Below, in pieces: positions 47,500 through 59,689 of a stretch of 64,000 nucleotides of DNA (positions within the stretch are counted from its first letter, which is position 1; the number at the start of each line of letters is the position of its first letter). Origin of the DNA: Sequoia sempervirens (lineage: Eukaryota > Streptophyta > Pinopsida > Cupressales > Cupressaceae); contig VDFB02321300.1 of NCBI GenBank assembly GCA_007258455.2, forward strand, positions 186,001 through 250,000, in the 5' to 3' direction. A program made the position numbers and the translations under genes. The notes beneath the pieces are model-generated. The model had not been told where the DNA came from, ran no database searches, and worked only from the letters and a program-made list of their open reading frames with translations.

Positions 47500-48168
47500 C
47501 CTGCTTTTGGATTGTGTGTCCCTTGAGTGGACCCCCCTTTCTTCTTCACAACAGGTTCCTAAGGGACCCTTTTTTCGAAGCCTTTATGACAAATGGATTC
47601 TTTCACATCTAGCCTTGGGGTAGCCCAACTAGGCTCATTCCATTCGCCCTTTCATTTCTAGCTTGGGGGAAGCCTGACTAGACCTTACCTTTCAAACAAC
47701 GTATCCCTTGAGTGGACCCCTCTCCTTTTGAAGGGTTCCCAAGGGACCCCTTTGAAATTTTTACTTATTGACAGTTTGCATGACCGACCGTTTTTGACAT
47801 GTTATATCTGCGGGTAAACGTGTCTTCGCCTTTGACATGTTCTATTTGTGGGTAGATGTGTCACCGCTTCTTGACTCTGTAGAGTCTATTTTCTCAGGTT
47901 TCTCCATGAGAGAGATCTTGGGGGATACCTCCCTACAAGACTGAGAACTTGTAGGGTGCTTTCCTTAGAGCTTCCTCCATGCGAGAGATCTTGGGGGTGG
48001 CTCCCCTATAGGACCGAGTACTTGTAGGGCACTTCTTTCTGTATTTTTCATGCTTCAGTTCGTGGAGAATACCTTCCCTACAGGACCAAGTGCCTATAGG
48101 GTGCTTCCTTCATGCGGGAGATCTTGGGGGTTGCCTCCTTCCAGGTTTGCAAGCTTGTAACACACTTA
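47500..48168 (+). repeat. Tandem repeats in the 3' non-coding part of the Ty3 element, copy 2
   Basis: Equivalent to 27232-27895 with the same repeat number and scattered substitutions. Confidence 0.6.
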
Positions 48169-48350
48169 GTTGTTCCAACTTCACAGTTCTGAGTAGCTAT
48201 GAAGTTCTTTGCTTTTCATGCACCTTCATGTATGTCAAACCGAGTACTATTTCCTCGACGGTTCAGGTATACTTTTCTAACCCTACTCTCTTCTTGATCT
48301 ACTTTACCGAGCACTCATCGATACTCGTGCTTGCTAAAGTGGGGGAAAAA

Positions 48351-49546
48351 TGTATAAGAGCGAATTTGCACCCTATGTGCAATTCCCCTTTTTGCCTTTA
48401 TCCACCTTAGAAAAGCATATTCAGAGGCTTAATTCCACTTAATCCTGCTGATGGAAGTCCACTTGGCACCTGTTTTGTGTGTCGGTAGGGGCGTTTCTGT
48501 TGGGGATGCCCGCATGACACACTTACGTTCCTAGCAGATTTCTATGGTTGAACTTGCAGAGGCGTTACTCTTCTCATTGGCAGTGAAGTTGTAACGCCTC
48601 CTTCGGCCAACCAACCCGAATATGGTCATTTTCTTCCCTCATTTTTCATATTCAGTCCTTCAACTTGCATTTCAATCTTGGATCACATCAAGCTACCATT
48701 TTGGCACTGTCACATTCACTCTCAAGCTCATTTTCACTCACTCCAAGCATCCAATTATTCCATTGCAGCAAAAGCTCCACTTTGTCACTTCGGTAGAGCA
48801 CGTTTGCGACCACGCCATTGCAACAGAGGCCCGATTTCCTCTCATTTCTCCCCCAAGAAGCCTTGAGTGCTCTTGGCGGAGGTGGTAAGCTTCCCTATCC
48901 TCTCCTCTATCACTTGGTTGAGTAGCATAGTACTGACTGTTTTGTAGTGTTTGTATTCTTGTTACTTTATCGCTTCTTTATCTCGTTTCCTTGGTTGTTC
49001 ATGGAGGTGGAAACACCTAAACAGGGGTCTAACTGAGGCAAGCCCCTATACAACCACCCAAAATTTTCCCTCTTTCTATGTGCAGGTGAGTGTGCTTCTC
49101 AAAAGATCAACTGGTGAACGAATTCTTTGGTGAGATCCTTCTTACCCTTCTTACAGTCGCACTTCTACTTTACAATATTAGAGAATACTTTGTTTACTTG
49201 CTAGTGTCATTTTGGCCTTTTAGTTGAGTAGCTAGGCTGGCAGTCATTTTAGTGAGTTCAACCTTGTCTCTGTTGTTGTCTGACCATATGGACTACAACA
49301 TACTTTAGAGATGCTAGCGCATTGTGTTGTCGTCCAGAGTTTACGCTGACGTCCTCAGGTAAAGAGCTCCCTAAGGCACAGAGTTGAACCTAAAAACTGA
49401 CTCGCCTAGCCCCACCTTGCAACTTGGTATTGTAGAGTGATTATAGGACATCATAGTCCTCATCATTCCCATCCTCATACTCTAAACATCGCATCTTGAC
49501 TCTCTGTGACCTGGGGTCTTACACGCAGTGGTCCCCCTCTCTTACA
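48351..49546 (+). repeat. 3' LTR of the Ty3 element, copy 2 (1196 bp)
   Basis: Begins TGTATAAGAGCGAATTTGC after AGTGGGGGAAAAA and ends CTCTTACA before ATACC. About 30 bp shorter than its copy-1 partner because of a deletion near 49490. Confidence 0.92.
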
Positions 49547-49551
49547 ATACC

Positions 49552-49840
49552 TTTAATTGTTATTTTGTTGGTTGTTCTTCTTTGCTGACTTCCTCTAAGG
49601 GGGGCTCTTTTTGTGCTTTTTTCTTCTTCCTTTTATGCTCCTTCTCTACACTCATCTAGAGGAGTGTCTTTGAGGCTTCCTCTACTGATGGGTCTCCCTA
49701 TAGTGGGGTGGGGGGTATTTTCCTTTTGACTTTCCTTGTGTTCCCTTCAAGTTGAGTTGATTCCTTTGGAGGTGTCCCTATTTGTAATCTCCATTACCTC
49801 CGTGATGTAGAAGTGGTGCTTTGTTCCTCTAACTCCACTT
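49552..49840 (-). pseudogene. Decayed charged coding relic, upstream half, copy 2
   Basis: Counterpart of 29309-29600 with a few substitutions. Confidence 0.45.
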
Positions 49841-50153
49841 TTTCACTCCCTCATCTTGCATGTAATTTCTCTTTATACTTTTGAAAAAAACTTTCATATT
49901 AAAGTACAATCTTCTTTTAATCCTTAAAAATTAAATAATAAAAATCTATAAAATGAGAACATTTTATTGACAAACCTTAAACCATAATTTTCTCTCTTCA
50001 CCTAATCTAGTTAGTATCATGTTAATTTTATGTGAGATTCTACAATGTGGCATGAAGTGGCAAATTGAAGCCTTAACCCATAGGTGACAAACTACCTAAC
50101 GTTTTGAAGAAGCTCAATTGAAGGTGTAGGTAGATTTTAACCTAACATGTAAT

Positions 50154-50500
50154 TGTTAGGAATAGGACCATAAAGCAATATACAATAAAAATGAATGCAC
50201 AAATAAAAATAAAAATAAGAAAAAACACAAAGATGGATGTATACGTGTGGTTCGCCAATATGGGCTATGTCCATGGAGAAACAACCAGTCCTTTTATCCC
50301 GTCCAACAAAATGAAGGGATACAACCTACAACACATATGTTATAATTTCTTCTTCACTCTCAAAGTCTCCTCACACAATACAATTCAATAGACAGTCGTA
50401 GTACAATGCCCTCATAAAAATAAGTTTTTCTTCTAAGACAAGAAAAGCCAACATAATCTCTACTGTCAAATTTGTTACCTAATGATGAACAATCCAAATT
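50154..50500 (-). repeat. Possible minus-strand LTR fragment, copy 2
   Basis: Counterpart of 29916-30260, differing by a few percent. Confidence 0.35.
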
Positions 50501-50504
50501 TACA

Positions 50505-50650
50505 ATGAATATATATACATATATATATATAGATATACATATGTATACATATATATAAATATACATAGATATATTTATAGATATACATATGTATACATAT
50601 ACACATGTATACATACATGTATATACATAGATGCATATATATGCATATAC
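50505..50650. repeat. TA/TATACA microsatellite, copy 2
   Basis: Longer and differently ordered than at 30265-30367. Confidence 0.8.
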
Positions 50651-50651
50651 A

Positions 50652-51870
50652 TGTATAGGAAAAAGTATCTCTTTTTCACACTTAATTTGGGAATAATTAA
50701 TATTAAAATGAGCTTAATTATGCCTTGATTTAGTGTTGCAATGTGTTTTACATGTTCACATTAAGTTTAGGGCCCTATTTAATAAAATGGACTTAATGGT
50801 GCCTTATTTAGGGTGTTATAAAGTGTTTCTTTACACTTTCACACTAATCTAGGGCTTTATTCATTAATTGAGGTTTAATTTGCCTTAATTGGCCCCTTTA
50901 ATTCAAATTCAAGCCTAATTAATTGTAGATTATGAGGGATAAAACCCGACATTCATAAATGATATTACACAACACTTAATTTTACAAGGTGTGTCCTAGG
51001 CTAGTGACTTAGAACCCATTCACCACCTGGCGAATGGGTCCTCACTAGGTCCTAGGACCCTAATTTTACATATCATTTCACAATCCCCGAAATGTGTTCT
51101 AGCTAAGTATGTGAGGACCCATTCACCACATGGCGAATGGGTCCTCACTTAACCCTAGGACCCCCCTTGGAATATGTTTTTGGCGGTATTTTAATGATTT
51201 CAAATCCTAGATTTGATGTCAGCTTGTGTTATTTGAATTTCGGGAATTAATAGTAAGATATATGTATAAATATAAGGTTATTTCACTATGTTTCATAACT
51301 AAGACTTTCATGAGATCAAGCAATTTTCACAAGAGCATTATAGAGTATTCAAGAACATACAAGAAGGCATTCAAAGGCAGATTATTGAAGGATTATTGCA
51401 ACAATCAAAGATCATATCATCATGTCAAAGGCATAATACATCATGCATGTTGTTGAGCTAATGTGATGATGTAGCATTGGTGACAAGTTCAAGTGTTCAA
51501 AGCCATTTCTTATGTCAAGTTCATGATCAAGATCTACACTCATTGAGGCCATTTCATGCTAAGTTTCAAACATGTACTCCAAGGTTTCAACAAGGTTTGG
51601 TGAGTTGTTACACATTGTTGTTCATTTATCATTCCTTTATGCATTGTTTCATTTCAAGGTTTAATTACCAAAACGGGGTTTGACCAAGGAAAACCCCTAT
51701 TCTCTAACAAAACAACTTTTTTTCTTCTCCTTTGATGTGTGATTGTAGGTTTTAGGTTGAAGATCATTTGGAGAGAAAAATTGGAGAAAGTTGCAAAGTT
51801 GTTAAAGTTGTCACCTTTCTTGCAAGATCATGGAAATTGAGCTACAAAATTTATATTCAAGTTTTTGATA
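50652..51870 (+). repeat. Solo-LTR-like block related to the Ty3 LTRs, copy 2
   Basis: Counterpart of 30368-31584. Its hairpin reads GGGGTTT-gaccaagga-AAACCCC, so base changes relative to copy 1 keep a seven-pair stem. It includes the two GGACCCATTC hairpins at about 51013-51144. Confidence 0.5.
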
Positions 51871-52630
51871 GTCTTCAACTAGGATTTGGGAGTGCAAACA
51901 TTGAAGAATAGAGCCCAGAAATTGATTTTCCAAAACCCTAGCCATGACCCAATCCTCAGTGAGGCCCCAAAAAGTACTTTTTGCAACAGGTACACAACAT
52001 TTGACCCTCTTAAAATCTGCCTTTTGATTACTATATTGGTTAGGTTTAATTTCTGATATTCATGTATGCATATACCCCTCATAATTGAGTGTAACACATA
52101 GCAAAATTAGGTGCATCATTTTGTTAATCCATTTTGGTGCACCTCTTTTTCTTTGTTTCAATATATATATATAATGTGGCTTTCGGGACCATTGCTCCCA
52201 AACTCTTATTGGAGCACATGATCCCTAGACCCCACGGTGTGCTTAAATGGGCTCCATAACCAATAGTAATTCCTTTACCATTAAGTTTCAAATATGTCTT
52301 TAAATGTTGATATGATATCCTAACATACAAATGAAATGAACGTTTTTAATAACGTCCATGAGACCAAGTAGTATATGGGACCCCAAGATAATAAATTATA
52401 TTGGAAAGCACATATAAGCCCAAACTAGTAGGTTGCCGAAATTATTTTTGGTTGGCATCCATTTCCTCTTTTATCTTGGATCTTTTGCTACGAATCTATA
52501 TCAAATAGTCTACTTTTGTTAGCCTTTCTCTTCAAACAAGGTAAACAAGATTGGTCAAAATTTAAAATATCAATGTTGTTGATATGAATATCTTTGTAAG
52601 TAGGGCATTCTATGGGATAGTTTCATTATG

Positions 52631-54111
52631 TTTCAAGTAATCCCAAAATGAAAAAACAACATATTCTATTTGGTCACTCTTCTCTAGGCATTGTCCATTT
52701 TCTTGTCTCACACCTTAGATGATGCAAGCTAGTTCTTAGCTAAGTTACTAACAATTTTTCTTTCTATTTTATTTCCACTCCTAAGTAGTCTTTTTTCCTG
52801 TGGTCATATGTAGGATTGGATTGTTTAACATACTATTCTCTTTTTCTCTTGAGCTTCTTTAACCACATGGTTGCCTTGACTTTCTCTCTCACATATCTTT
52901 TTATTTCCACATTTATGTTTGGACACTTTTGCATGCTAATATCTCATTTACTCATCTACTTGGAATCTTAGTTCATCCACATGCTCTTCCTTCTATCTAA
53001 CTTTTCCTCCATTATTATTTTGGTCTCACAATGTAGTTCCATGCTCTCTATTCTCTTTGAGTAACTTAACATTTGGACCAAAGTCAATGCATCTAATGGA
53101 AAGGCACTAACATCATCTAAAATGATCTCATATGGGACCTAAGTTTATTATTTTCAAATTGTTTGTTATTAGATGATGGTGTAACCTCTCTATTTGCCTC
53201 CATTTCAATTTTGATGTTTTGCTACCCAAACTTCACACTTATATAACGCCACTTATGTAACAAGCTACCCAAATAGGGTCTTCTTAGTTCTCCAATTCCA
53301 TAATTTAGTCTTTTTATATCTATTTTACAATAGGTAGAAAGCTTTCATCCAAACTTGTATCATTTTTGTCATAGAAGTCTTCCAACTAAGCTTTTGTTGT
53401 AAAAATTAAGGAGCTAAGATATATATTCATTTACTACTTGCAAGAGACTTCCTTCAAGTACGAAGTTTATTTGTTTCTTTTTTCTTTTCAAGGTAAAAGA
53501 TTGCAACTTTGGTTTTGTCAATATTCAATTCCATCCCTACTTCTTCACAATACAATTCAAGAGCTCTCAAGCACACTCTCAAGTGATTTGTTGAAGATAA
53601 GGTCATCCACATTTAAAAACAACTTTTATATAGCTAGCCAAGTGAAGACCTCTACCACCAAACTTGTCTACCCACTCCTCTTAACTTGTCAATGTATAGT
53701 CCAAACAAAGTAAGGGATATAAAATATCCTTGCTTGACCCCAATGTCGCTCTCGAAACATTCTAATAATTCTTGCCATGTCCTAATTTCAACTCACAACC
53801 TATGAATAGTTGCATTATACATCTCCAAAATTCCCGACTCTTCAATTCCACCCTAGAGTTTGCTTCTAGCACAATGTTAAATGCCTTTTTGAAATCAACA
53901 AAAGAACACAAAACTTCTTCCCCTTGTTTATCCCATACCTTCTCTTTCAAATGTCTATGACTAATGCAATAATCAATTTAGAGTGCTTTGTCCTAAAACC
54001 CACTTGCCCTTTCACCCTCTTTCCTTCATTTTATGCCCAATTGCTAATTCTACACTCTACCATACTCCCAAAGAGTTTTCCAAAAAGATGATTAATAGTT
54101 GAAAATTTAAC
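52631..54111 (-). pseudogene. LINE reverse transcriptase relic, copy 2
   Basis: Counterpart of 32320-33800. Motif A here reads FVDFKKAFN, slightly closer to the family consensus than copy 1. Confidence 0.8.
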
Positions 54112-54189
54112 ATAGAAATATATTATTTTTGATAATCTAAGGCCTTAACTTTAAATTTAAACATTTAACTTCTCAAGTAAACTTGTGTA

Positions 54190-54437
54190 TATACTTCCTA
54201 GTGAGTCATTAAAAATACATTAAAACATGCATGCCTTGCTCTCAACCATAGTCTTGAAGTGATTTTAATTTAAGGCAAATATTAAATTAAAATATTAACA
54301 TAAATTCAGTCATATACTTCCTAGTGAGTCATTAAAAATACATAAAAAATGCATGCCTTGCTCTAAAACATAGTCTTTTAAGTGATTTTAATTTAAGGCA
54401 AATATTAAATTAAAATATTAACAAAAATTCAGCCACA
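54190..54437. repeat. ~123 bp tandem repeat, two copies (copy 2)
   Basis: Counterpart of 33877-34130 with small indels. Confidence 0.8.
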
Positions 54438-55611
54438 TTTTGATGATGTTGGGTTTTTTATATTTAAATTAAAATTAATTTTCAATAGACTTTTAGCAAT
54501 TGATATTCTCATTAATAAACTGATTAGATGGTTTTTTACTATAAGAAAATAAAATTTCTTCCTAGTGACTCTTCCCTTTTTTTCTTTTTTCATTAACTCT
54601 TCTTTTCTTTCTCTTTATTATTTTTCCTTCCTAATTGTTTCTCCCACTTTATCCAACCATCTCTCCTTCCATTCTTCATTTTCTGGTCTTTACCCCACCT
54701 CTCCCCTAACTCTTCTTTGGGCAATTTCTGCAGTCTATTTTATTAATTTCCTCTTCCTGAGGATGAATCACTCTGTGATTTGAAATATCAATACAAATAA
54801 ATAGACACAATTGAATCCAATTTTTTTTATCTAAATCTCATGGACTTTGAAAAAATCATTCCTACTAAAATATAAAATGTTTATTTTATAAATAAAAAAT
54901 AAAGACGCTCATCATAACTCAATGAAGAACTGGATGGCACCAAGCCACATGCTGGTCCAGTAGATGGAAGATCCAAAAAGAGTTGGGAAGATAATATCTC
55001 TTTTCTATCAAATAACATCATGGAAGACACTCTTAACTATCTAACCCACCCAGAGGAAATGTCTCTGTCTACCTTATGAAGAACAAGGTATTAAAAAACA
55101 AAAAACTTCTAATCAAAATCCATAACAGAAGAATGATGAATGAACCTTTCACAGATTCAAACTTGAACTAAACTGCACAAATCATTTTCTTTTTCAGGAG
55201 CTTTCGCTTATTTTTAGTCTGACAATCTTATAAACCATTTTAATCTTGTATAAGTTACTAAAATCTATCTCTATCTTCAAAAAAAATCAGGTTCACAATA
55301 ACTCATTTAGGAAGACATTTAAAATCTTTTACAATGATCAAAACTGAAAAGACCACAAATCCTCTTACCATTTTTCTTCATTCTCCATTAATGCAAAACA
55401 GTGCTCTGTACTGTTTTTCTTTAAACACATCATGATTCTCAGGGCAGAAAAAAAAACAAAGACAAAAACTCCAAATCTAAGCAAAACAAAAGCCTTGTAT
55501 TGTTGAAATATACATGCCATAAACAAGCATTCATACAGTGTACATCACTGGGCCGAGATAGCCCTGAGAAAAACAAAACCCCCCAAAAAAAGATCTCAGG
55601 AAAATAAAACC

Positions 55612-55953
55612 CTAGACCTTTAACGGCTCTGGCTGATTCGAACCCTTAAACAGGGTCATCTGCAAGTTGAAGCTCCGGCTACTGCAAGAACCTACAAAGA
55701 ATGCACTGTCAGCAATCTTTTGCTTGAGCTTCTTGAGCAGAAGCAGCTTAGCCACCACAATCTTGAGGCGGCGCTGCATGGATTTTATGAGCGTTAGCCG
55801 CTCAATCTCCTTCTCCCACAGCAGCGGATAACTTTGAAGGAAAATCTTTCTGCTGCTGTACTTCGAAATCACCTCTTCATTAACCTGCTCATCTTCGCTT
55901 GGCTGCCGGCCAAAATTTTCCAAATCTTGCTGCATATTTTTCTCCGCCTCCAT
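55612..55953 (-). CDS. Small plant protein with R-x-x-F-L-x-S-Y-P-L motif (113 aa), copy 2
   Basis: Same length and motifs as the product of 35648-35989, with four substitutions and no disruption. RKIFLQSYPL lies at residues 35-44 and VGSCSSRSFNLQM at 87-99. The flanking 300 bp on both sides are also conserved between the copies. If the large duplication is an assembly overlap, this is the second allele of the same gene; if it is genuine, it is a recent paralogue. Confidence 0.72.
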   Translation of the reverse strand: MEAEKNMQQDLENFGRQPSEDEQVNEEVISKYSSRKIFLQSYPLLWEKEIERLTLIKSMQRRLKIVVAKLLLLKKLKQKIADSAFFVGSCSSRSFNLQMTLFKGSNQPEPLKV

Positions 55954-56459
55954 GAGAGAAACAGAACAAGCCTAGTGTCTTCTTCCCTTGCTCCTGTTTC
56001 CTTTTCTTCTGGTGAAGTCACGGGTTGCAGAGATAAATTGTAGAGTGCACAAAGTCCGAGAGTGTCAGGCGTCGTGCTTTAAAGCAAGCATGGGCATTGG
56101 ACGGCCACAGTGTTGTACATATTATGTGCAGAGTATCCTTTCACGAGGTCTGTGAGCATCGATGTATTTAGAAAAGCTTCTGGGAAGTATTCGAGACGAC
56201 AAAAAACAGCGTTAAGTTCAGTTGAGGTGAAGCCAAAAACAAACATTCACGTGGTTTCAGTGGCGGACAAAATTAGGCAGAAGTGGGAGATATAATTTTT
56301 TATTTGGCACTTCTATTTAAAAATACAAAGGACGGCTTGTCTTGTCATGCGATGATGGTCTCTGGTCAAATTTATCTCACTACCAGCAAGGCAATGCAGT
56401 TTTTATGTAACTTGTACTGACTGTCTTTCTGCTTTTATCTTTAGCCTTATAGCTTTAAA

Positions 56460-56805
56460 TTCAACTCATGAACTTTTGAACTTATAAGACCTATAAAATC
56501 GTGTAGGTATTGTTGTTGTTTTTTTTTTTTTTGATTTAGTCTTAGGTTTTTTTTTTAATAGATTGTACTTTTTTCACGTGATTGGTGATGTTGGTTCGAC
56601 ACGCCCTCAATACCATGGGGATGATAGGGAGATTAGACCTCGAGATGACCTCTTGCCTGTAAGAGGATGCTTTAGCCAATCGTGCTAGGCCCACCACCCG
56701 AGGTGTAGGTATAGTTTTATTTGTATTGGTGTTTCTATGTTTTTTTGGGATGATGGATCGAAATAAAGTTATTTTTTTTTTTAATTAAGAGTTTTATAAC
56801 TTAAA
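56460..56805. other. Copy-2-specific ~345 bp insertion containing a SINE
   Basis: Copy 1 reads 'agctttaaaatagacaattg' here without interruption (36485). In copy 2 about 345 bp lie between 'agctttaaa' and 'atacacaattg'. The ends carry similar 13 bp phrases ('ttatagctttaaa' and 'ttataacttaaaa'), which could be a target duplication or a deletion scar in copy 1. Confidence 0.7.
56511..56702 (-). mobile_element. tRNA-derived SINE, 192 bp
   Basis: On the minus strand it starts CTCGGGTGGTGGGCC and then shows an A-box-like TAGCACGATTGGC. About 31 bases later there is a B-box-like GGTCTAATCTCC. The tail is A-rich and ends AAAAACAACAACA. Perfect 10 bp target duplications GTGTAGGTAT (plus strand) flank it at 56501-56510 and 56703-56712. 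A-box to B-box spacing is as in a tRNA gene. The B-box differs from GGTTCGAATCC at positions where CpG decay would act. Confidence 0.85.
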
Positions 56806-57426
56806 ATACACAATTGTTTAAATCTAATATGTGTAAGTACAAATCTAATTTTTGTAAATTTATGAGTGTTTGTCTTTATTGTATCTTGGATGCATATATC
56901 TAATTTTGCATAAAAACTTCTTGTGGTTGAGAGTCTGTTCGTAGCTTGGAATATGTTTCCCTTTGATCAAACTCCTTAACATCTTGAGTTAATTACTTTT
57001 AAAAATGATAAAAATATTTGACAAGCATGTAAGAGATATCCTAGATGTGGATGCAAGAAGATGATACAATGATAAGTGTTTTGTGTTGATATTCAAATTC
57101 TCATTTTCATGAGCCTCTATACAAACAAAGGAAATCTTGTGACTATAGAATGTGATCTACAAGATAATCTTTAGATAAGAAACCAACTCTTCTTATGATA
57201 TTCAATGAATTATTATCTAACTTTAAAAATAAAGGGGAGGAGTTTATTTAAAATGAAATACTAAATTCCGAAACAATTCACTAGACAAGATGTTATATTT
57301 CTACCTTTTAAACATTTGCATAGAGCTCATAGTTTAAAACTAAAAAAAATCAATGAACAAAAGGGCATGAGTATGCATGCTCTCGATCTCATTTACAAAT
57401 TATAGAGTTTCACATGAATGGGCTAT

Positions 57427-57440
57427 AGCTTCTAATGCCA
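57427..57440 (-). other. Degenerate tRNA-iMet primer-binding site
   Basis: Minus strand TGGCATTAGAAGCT, one base after the LTR end, compared with the standard TGGTATCAGAGC. The spacer G after ACA is common in plant copia elements. Confidence 0.6.
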
Positions 57441-57441
57441 C

Positions 57442-57801
57442 TGTTGGGAAGTGATGCATGCGCCTCACCACCATGCAATTCACCTTGTTTATTCTAATGT
57501 GCAACTTTATTTTAAGTTTGTTAGATTGCATGAATAAATGCATGTCTCGTGATATATTTAGAGTCCTATTTTTAGGTGATCTAAATTGTGCATGCTAAAG
57601 GCATGGAAAATATAGATCTCCTTGTTGTTTAGTTTATGACAGTGAGAGTGTAATTGAAGAGAAGATAAGACCTCTATATTGAGGCATGATGTAATTCAGT
57701 TCAGTTTGGATGAATAAAGATTTATGTTTGTGTAAGAGATTTCTTTGGTCTGTTTCTTTTGTCTCTATTTATCTCTATTTTAGAAAATTATAGACACAAC
57801 A
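57442..57801 (-). repeat. Copia-type LTR, 360 bp, minus strand
   Basis: On the minus strand TGTTGTGTCTATAATT to CACTTCCCAACA, followed by a primer-site-like sequence. The interior would extend left of 57427, but only about 0.5 kb of unrecognised sequence remains before the end of the large duplication, and no second LTR was found. Confidence 0.6.
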
Positions 57802-58339
57802 ATGAAACAATAAAAAAATTTGAAGATGGCATAAAGGATAATGGTATAACTATGTGTAGTCTTCCACATAAAATCTAATGTGGTGGAGAGTGGCATGAGA
57901 GAGGTCATCTAAAGGAACCACAAATTCATGATGACGTGCTTCTGGAGAAATTCCTCTCCAACTTTGTTATGATGTTGGGAAGTTGTCTACGACTTGCTTC
58001 TTCAACCCATGTTTCAAAAGCAAGGTCATGAAGGCTATCTCGGCTTTGAACAAATGCCCTTTGTATGGTCTCATTGGGGATGTGATCAACATTGAAGCTA
58101 TTAGGGGGTGTAAGGATTTAAAACAGGTCATCACATTAGTCAAGGAAATAAATAACATGTAGTTCTTTGCTTTCTTCATTAGGAACCATGTGTCATTGTT
58201 GCTTCCTCCTCATATTGTTAGATTGCAGGAATTGACATCAAGACTTAGTTTACTGATACACTTTCGTCCTTGATGATATCTTCTTGGCATTGCAATTGCT
58301 ACATACTTCACATGTTATGTATTTGGATTATGCTACTTT
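57802..58339. other. Intergenic, nothing recognised
   Basis: A 70-codon minus frame (57967-58179) has no recognisable motif. Confidence 0.4.
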
Positions 58340-58615
58340 TAAGGTATATACATATATATACACAAAGGCGCACATACATATATATACATGTATGTATGTA
58401 TATATGTGTATATGTATATATATGTGTGTATATACATATGTATGCATGTATATATATATATACATGTATATATACATATATATATCTATATATTTATGTA
58501 TGTATACATGTGTATATGTATATATACATATACATGTGTATATGTATATATACATATACATGTGTATATGTGTATACACACACAAACACACACACACACA
58601 CACACACACACATAT
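58340..58615. repeat. TATACA/TATG/CA microsatellite
   Basis: Alternating purine-pyrimidine tract of about 275 bp ending in a (CA)n run at about 58578-58611. It generates long Tyr/Ile/Cys/Met open frames in several frames that are not genes. Confidence 0.9.
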
Positions 58616-59689
58616 CGCTTTTCTTTACACAAAATACAAAATACCAACTTGTATAGTCATACTAGCTCAATTAATTGAAGATGAAAATTAGTCTCTTGTC
58701 TTGAAGGCTTGAGTACTAGAAAGATTAGTGTTTTTTCTCCTCTATCGAACCTCACCTTTTCAATCTTACTAGGATATTTATATTGCCTACTTTTGAAGAA
58801 ATTTTCTAAAAATATTAAAATGGGGGAGACTAAATGCTAAGAATCCATGCTACGAAGCTGAAACTAGCTTTTTGAATGGTAATTTGGATGAAATACCTAG
58901 CATGTATTTCCTCCTTCAAGCTCCCTTTATTTCACTACTAGATGTGTCCTATTTTTATCATATCAAAAAATTCAATCAATCTATTTGCCTTGTATTATGT
59001 TTATCTTCCGCTAATAGTGCAATATAAAATATATGGCAACCTTGTCAATAATTCTGAGGAGTGTTAGGGCACCACATGTTCATTTCATGTTGACATGTCT
59101 TTTAAGAATTTTTCTTCTAGTGTGGACTCTACCATTAGTTGACATGTTCACTTTTGGAAAATGATGCAATAGAGAATAGGTGTCAAACTGATACTCTTGA
59201 AATGGTGTGCATGTCATTGATTGTGGGAAAGGTCAACGGTTTTGCTTTGTTGAGACTCTATCTCATAACTCCTACTTTTTATCAAAACTAGGACCCACTT
59301 TATCCATCGTGTCAATTTTGGTGAATGACACAACTAGAAAAATATGTTAGTTTAATAATATCATTGAGAAGCACCATAATGAAACCTATCAATAAATGTA
59401 GGTGTCTTTTGCTTTTTCCTTCATGTCCATGAAAAGACATCAACAACACCAAGCCCACCAATTTTTCCAAGTTACCAAGTTCTATCTAGTAGTATAGTAG
59501 TTTTGATTTGTTAGATTAAAAACTTTGATTACTTTTCTAAGAATATTTCTTTGTGATCATCAAGCTGCAATAAGACCCACCCAAGACAATGGGTTAACTT
59601 TTCCACTAGTGGAGCAACAAAGAATAGGTGTTAGATTTCAACAACTCCTTTCTACGAAATTGTTTGTTGATTTATAAAATGATCAACAG
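58616..59689. other. Intergenic, nothing recognised
   Basis: No element ends, conserved motifs or long open frames. Old transposon remains are possible. Confidence 0.4.

Larger units (their letters stand above)
39595..49546 (+). mobile_element. Ty3/gypsy-type (Tat-like) gag-protease LTR retrotransposon, copy 2, uninterrupted
   Basis: Same element and same target duplication ATACC (39590-39594 and 49547-49551) as at 16584-29308, so the large duplication or allelic split is younger than this insertion. Length is 9.95 kb without the nested element. It is the better template for reading the element's structure. Again only gag and protease-like modules are present and no polymerase motifs were found. 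Confidence 0.9.
37342..56898 (+). repeat. Large direct duplication, copy 2
   Basis: Collinear with 14333-36586. It lacks the nested LTR element and the MITE of copy 1, and has its own SINE-containing insertion. From 37342 to about 44599 it is almost identical to 14333-21600. From 44600 on it differs by several percent. Collinearity ends at 56898, exactly where copy 1 is interrupted by the element at 36587. Confidence 0.95.

Noticed and set aside
58270..58691. Overlapping open frames of up to 135 codons rich in Tyr, Ile, Cys and Met on both strands
   Set aside because: They are translations of the TA/CA microsatellite and have no independent support.
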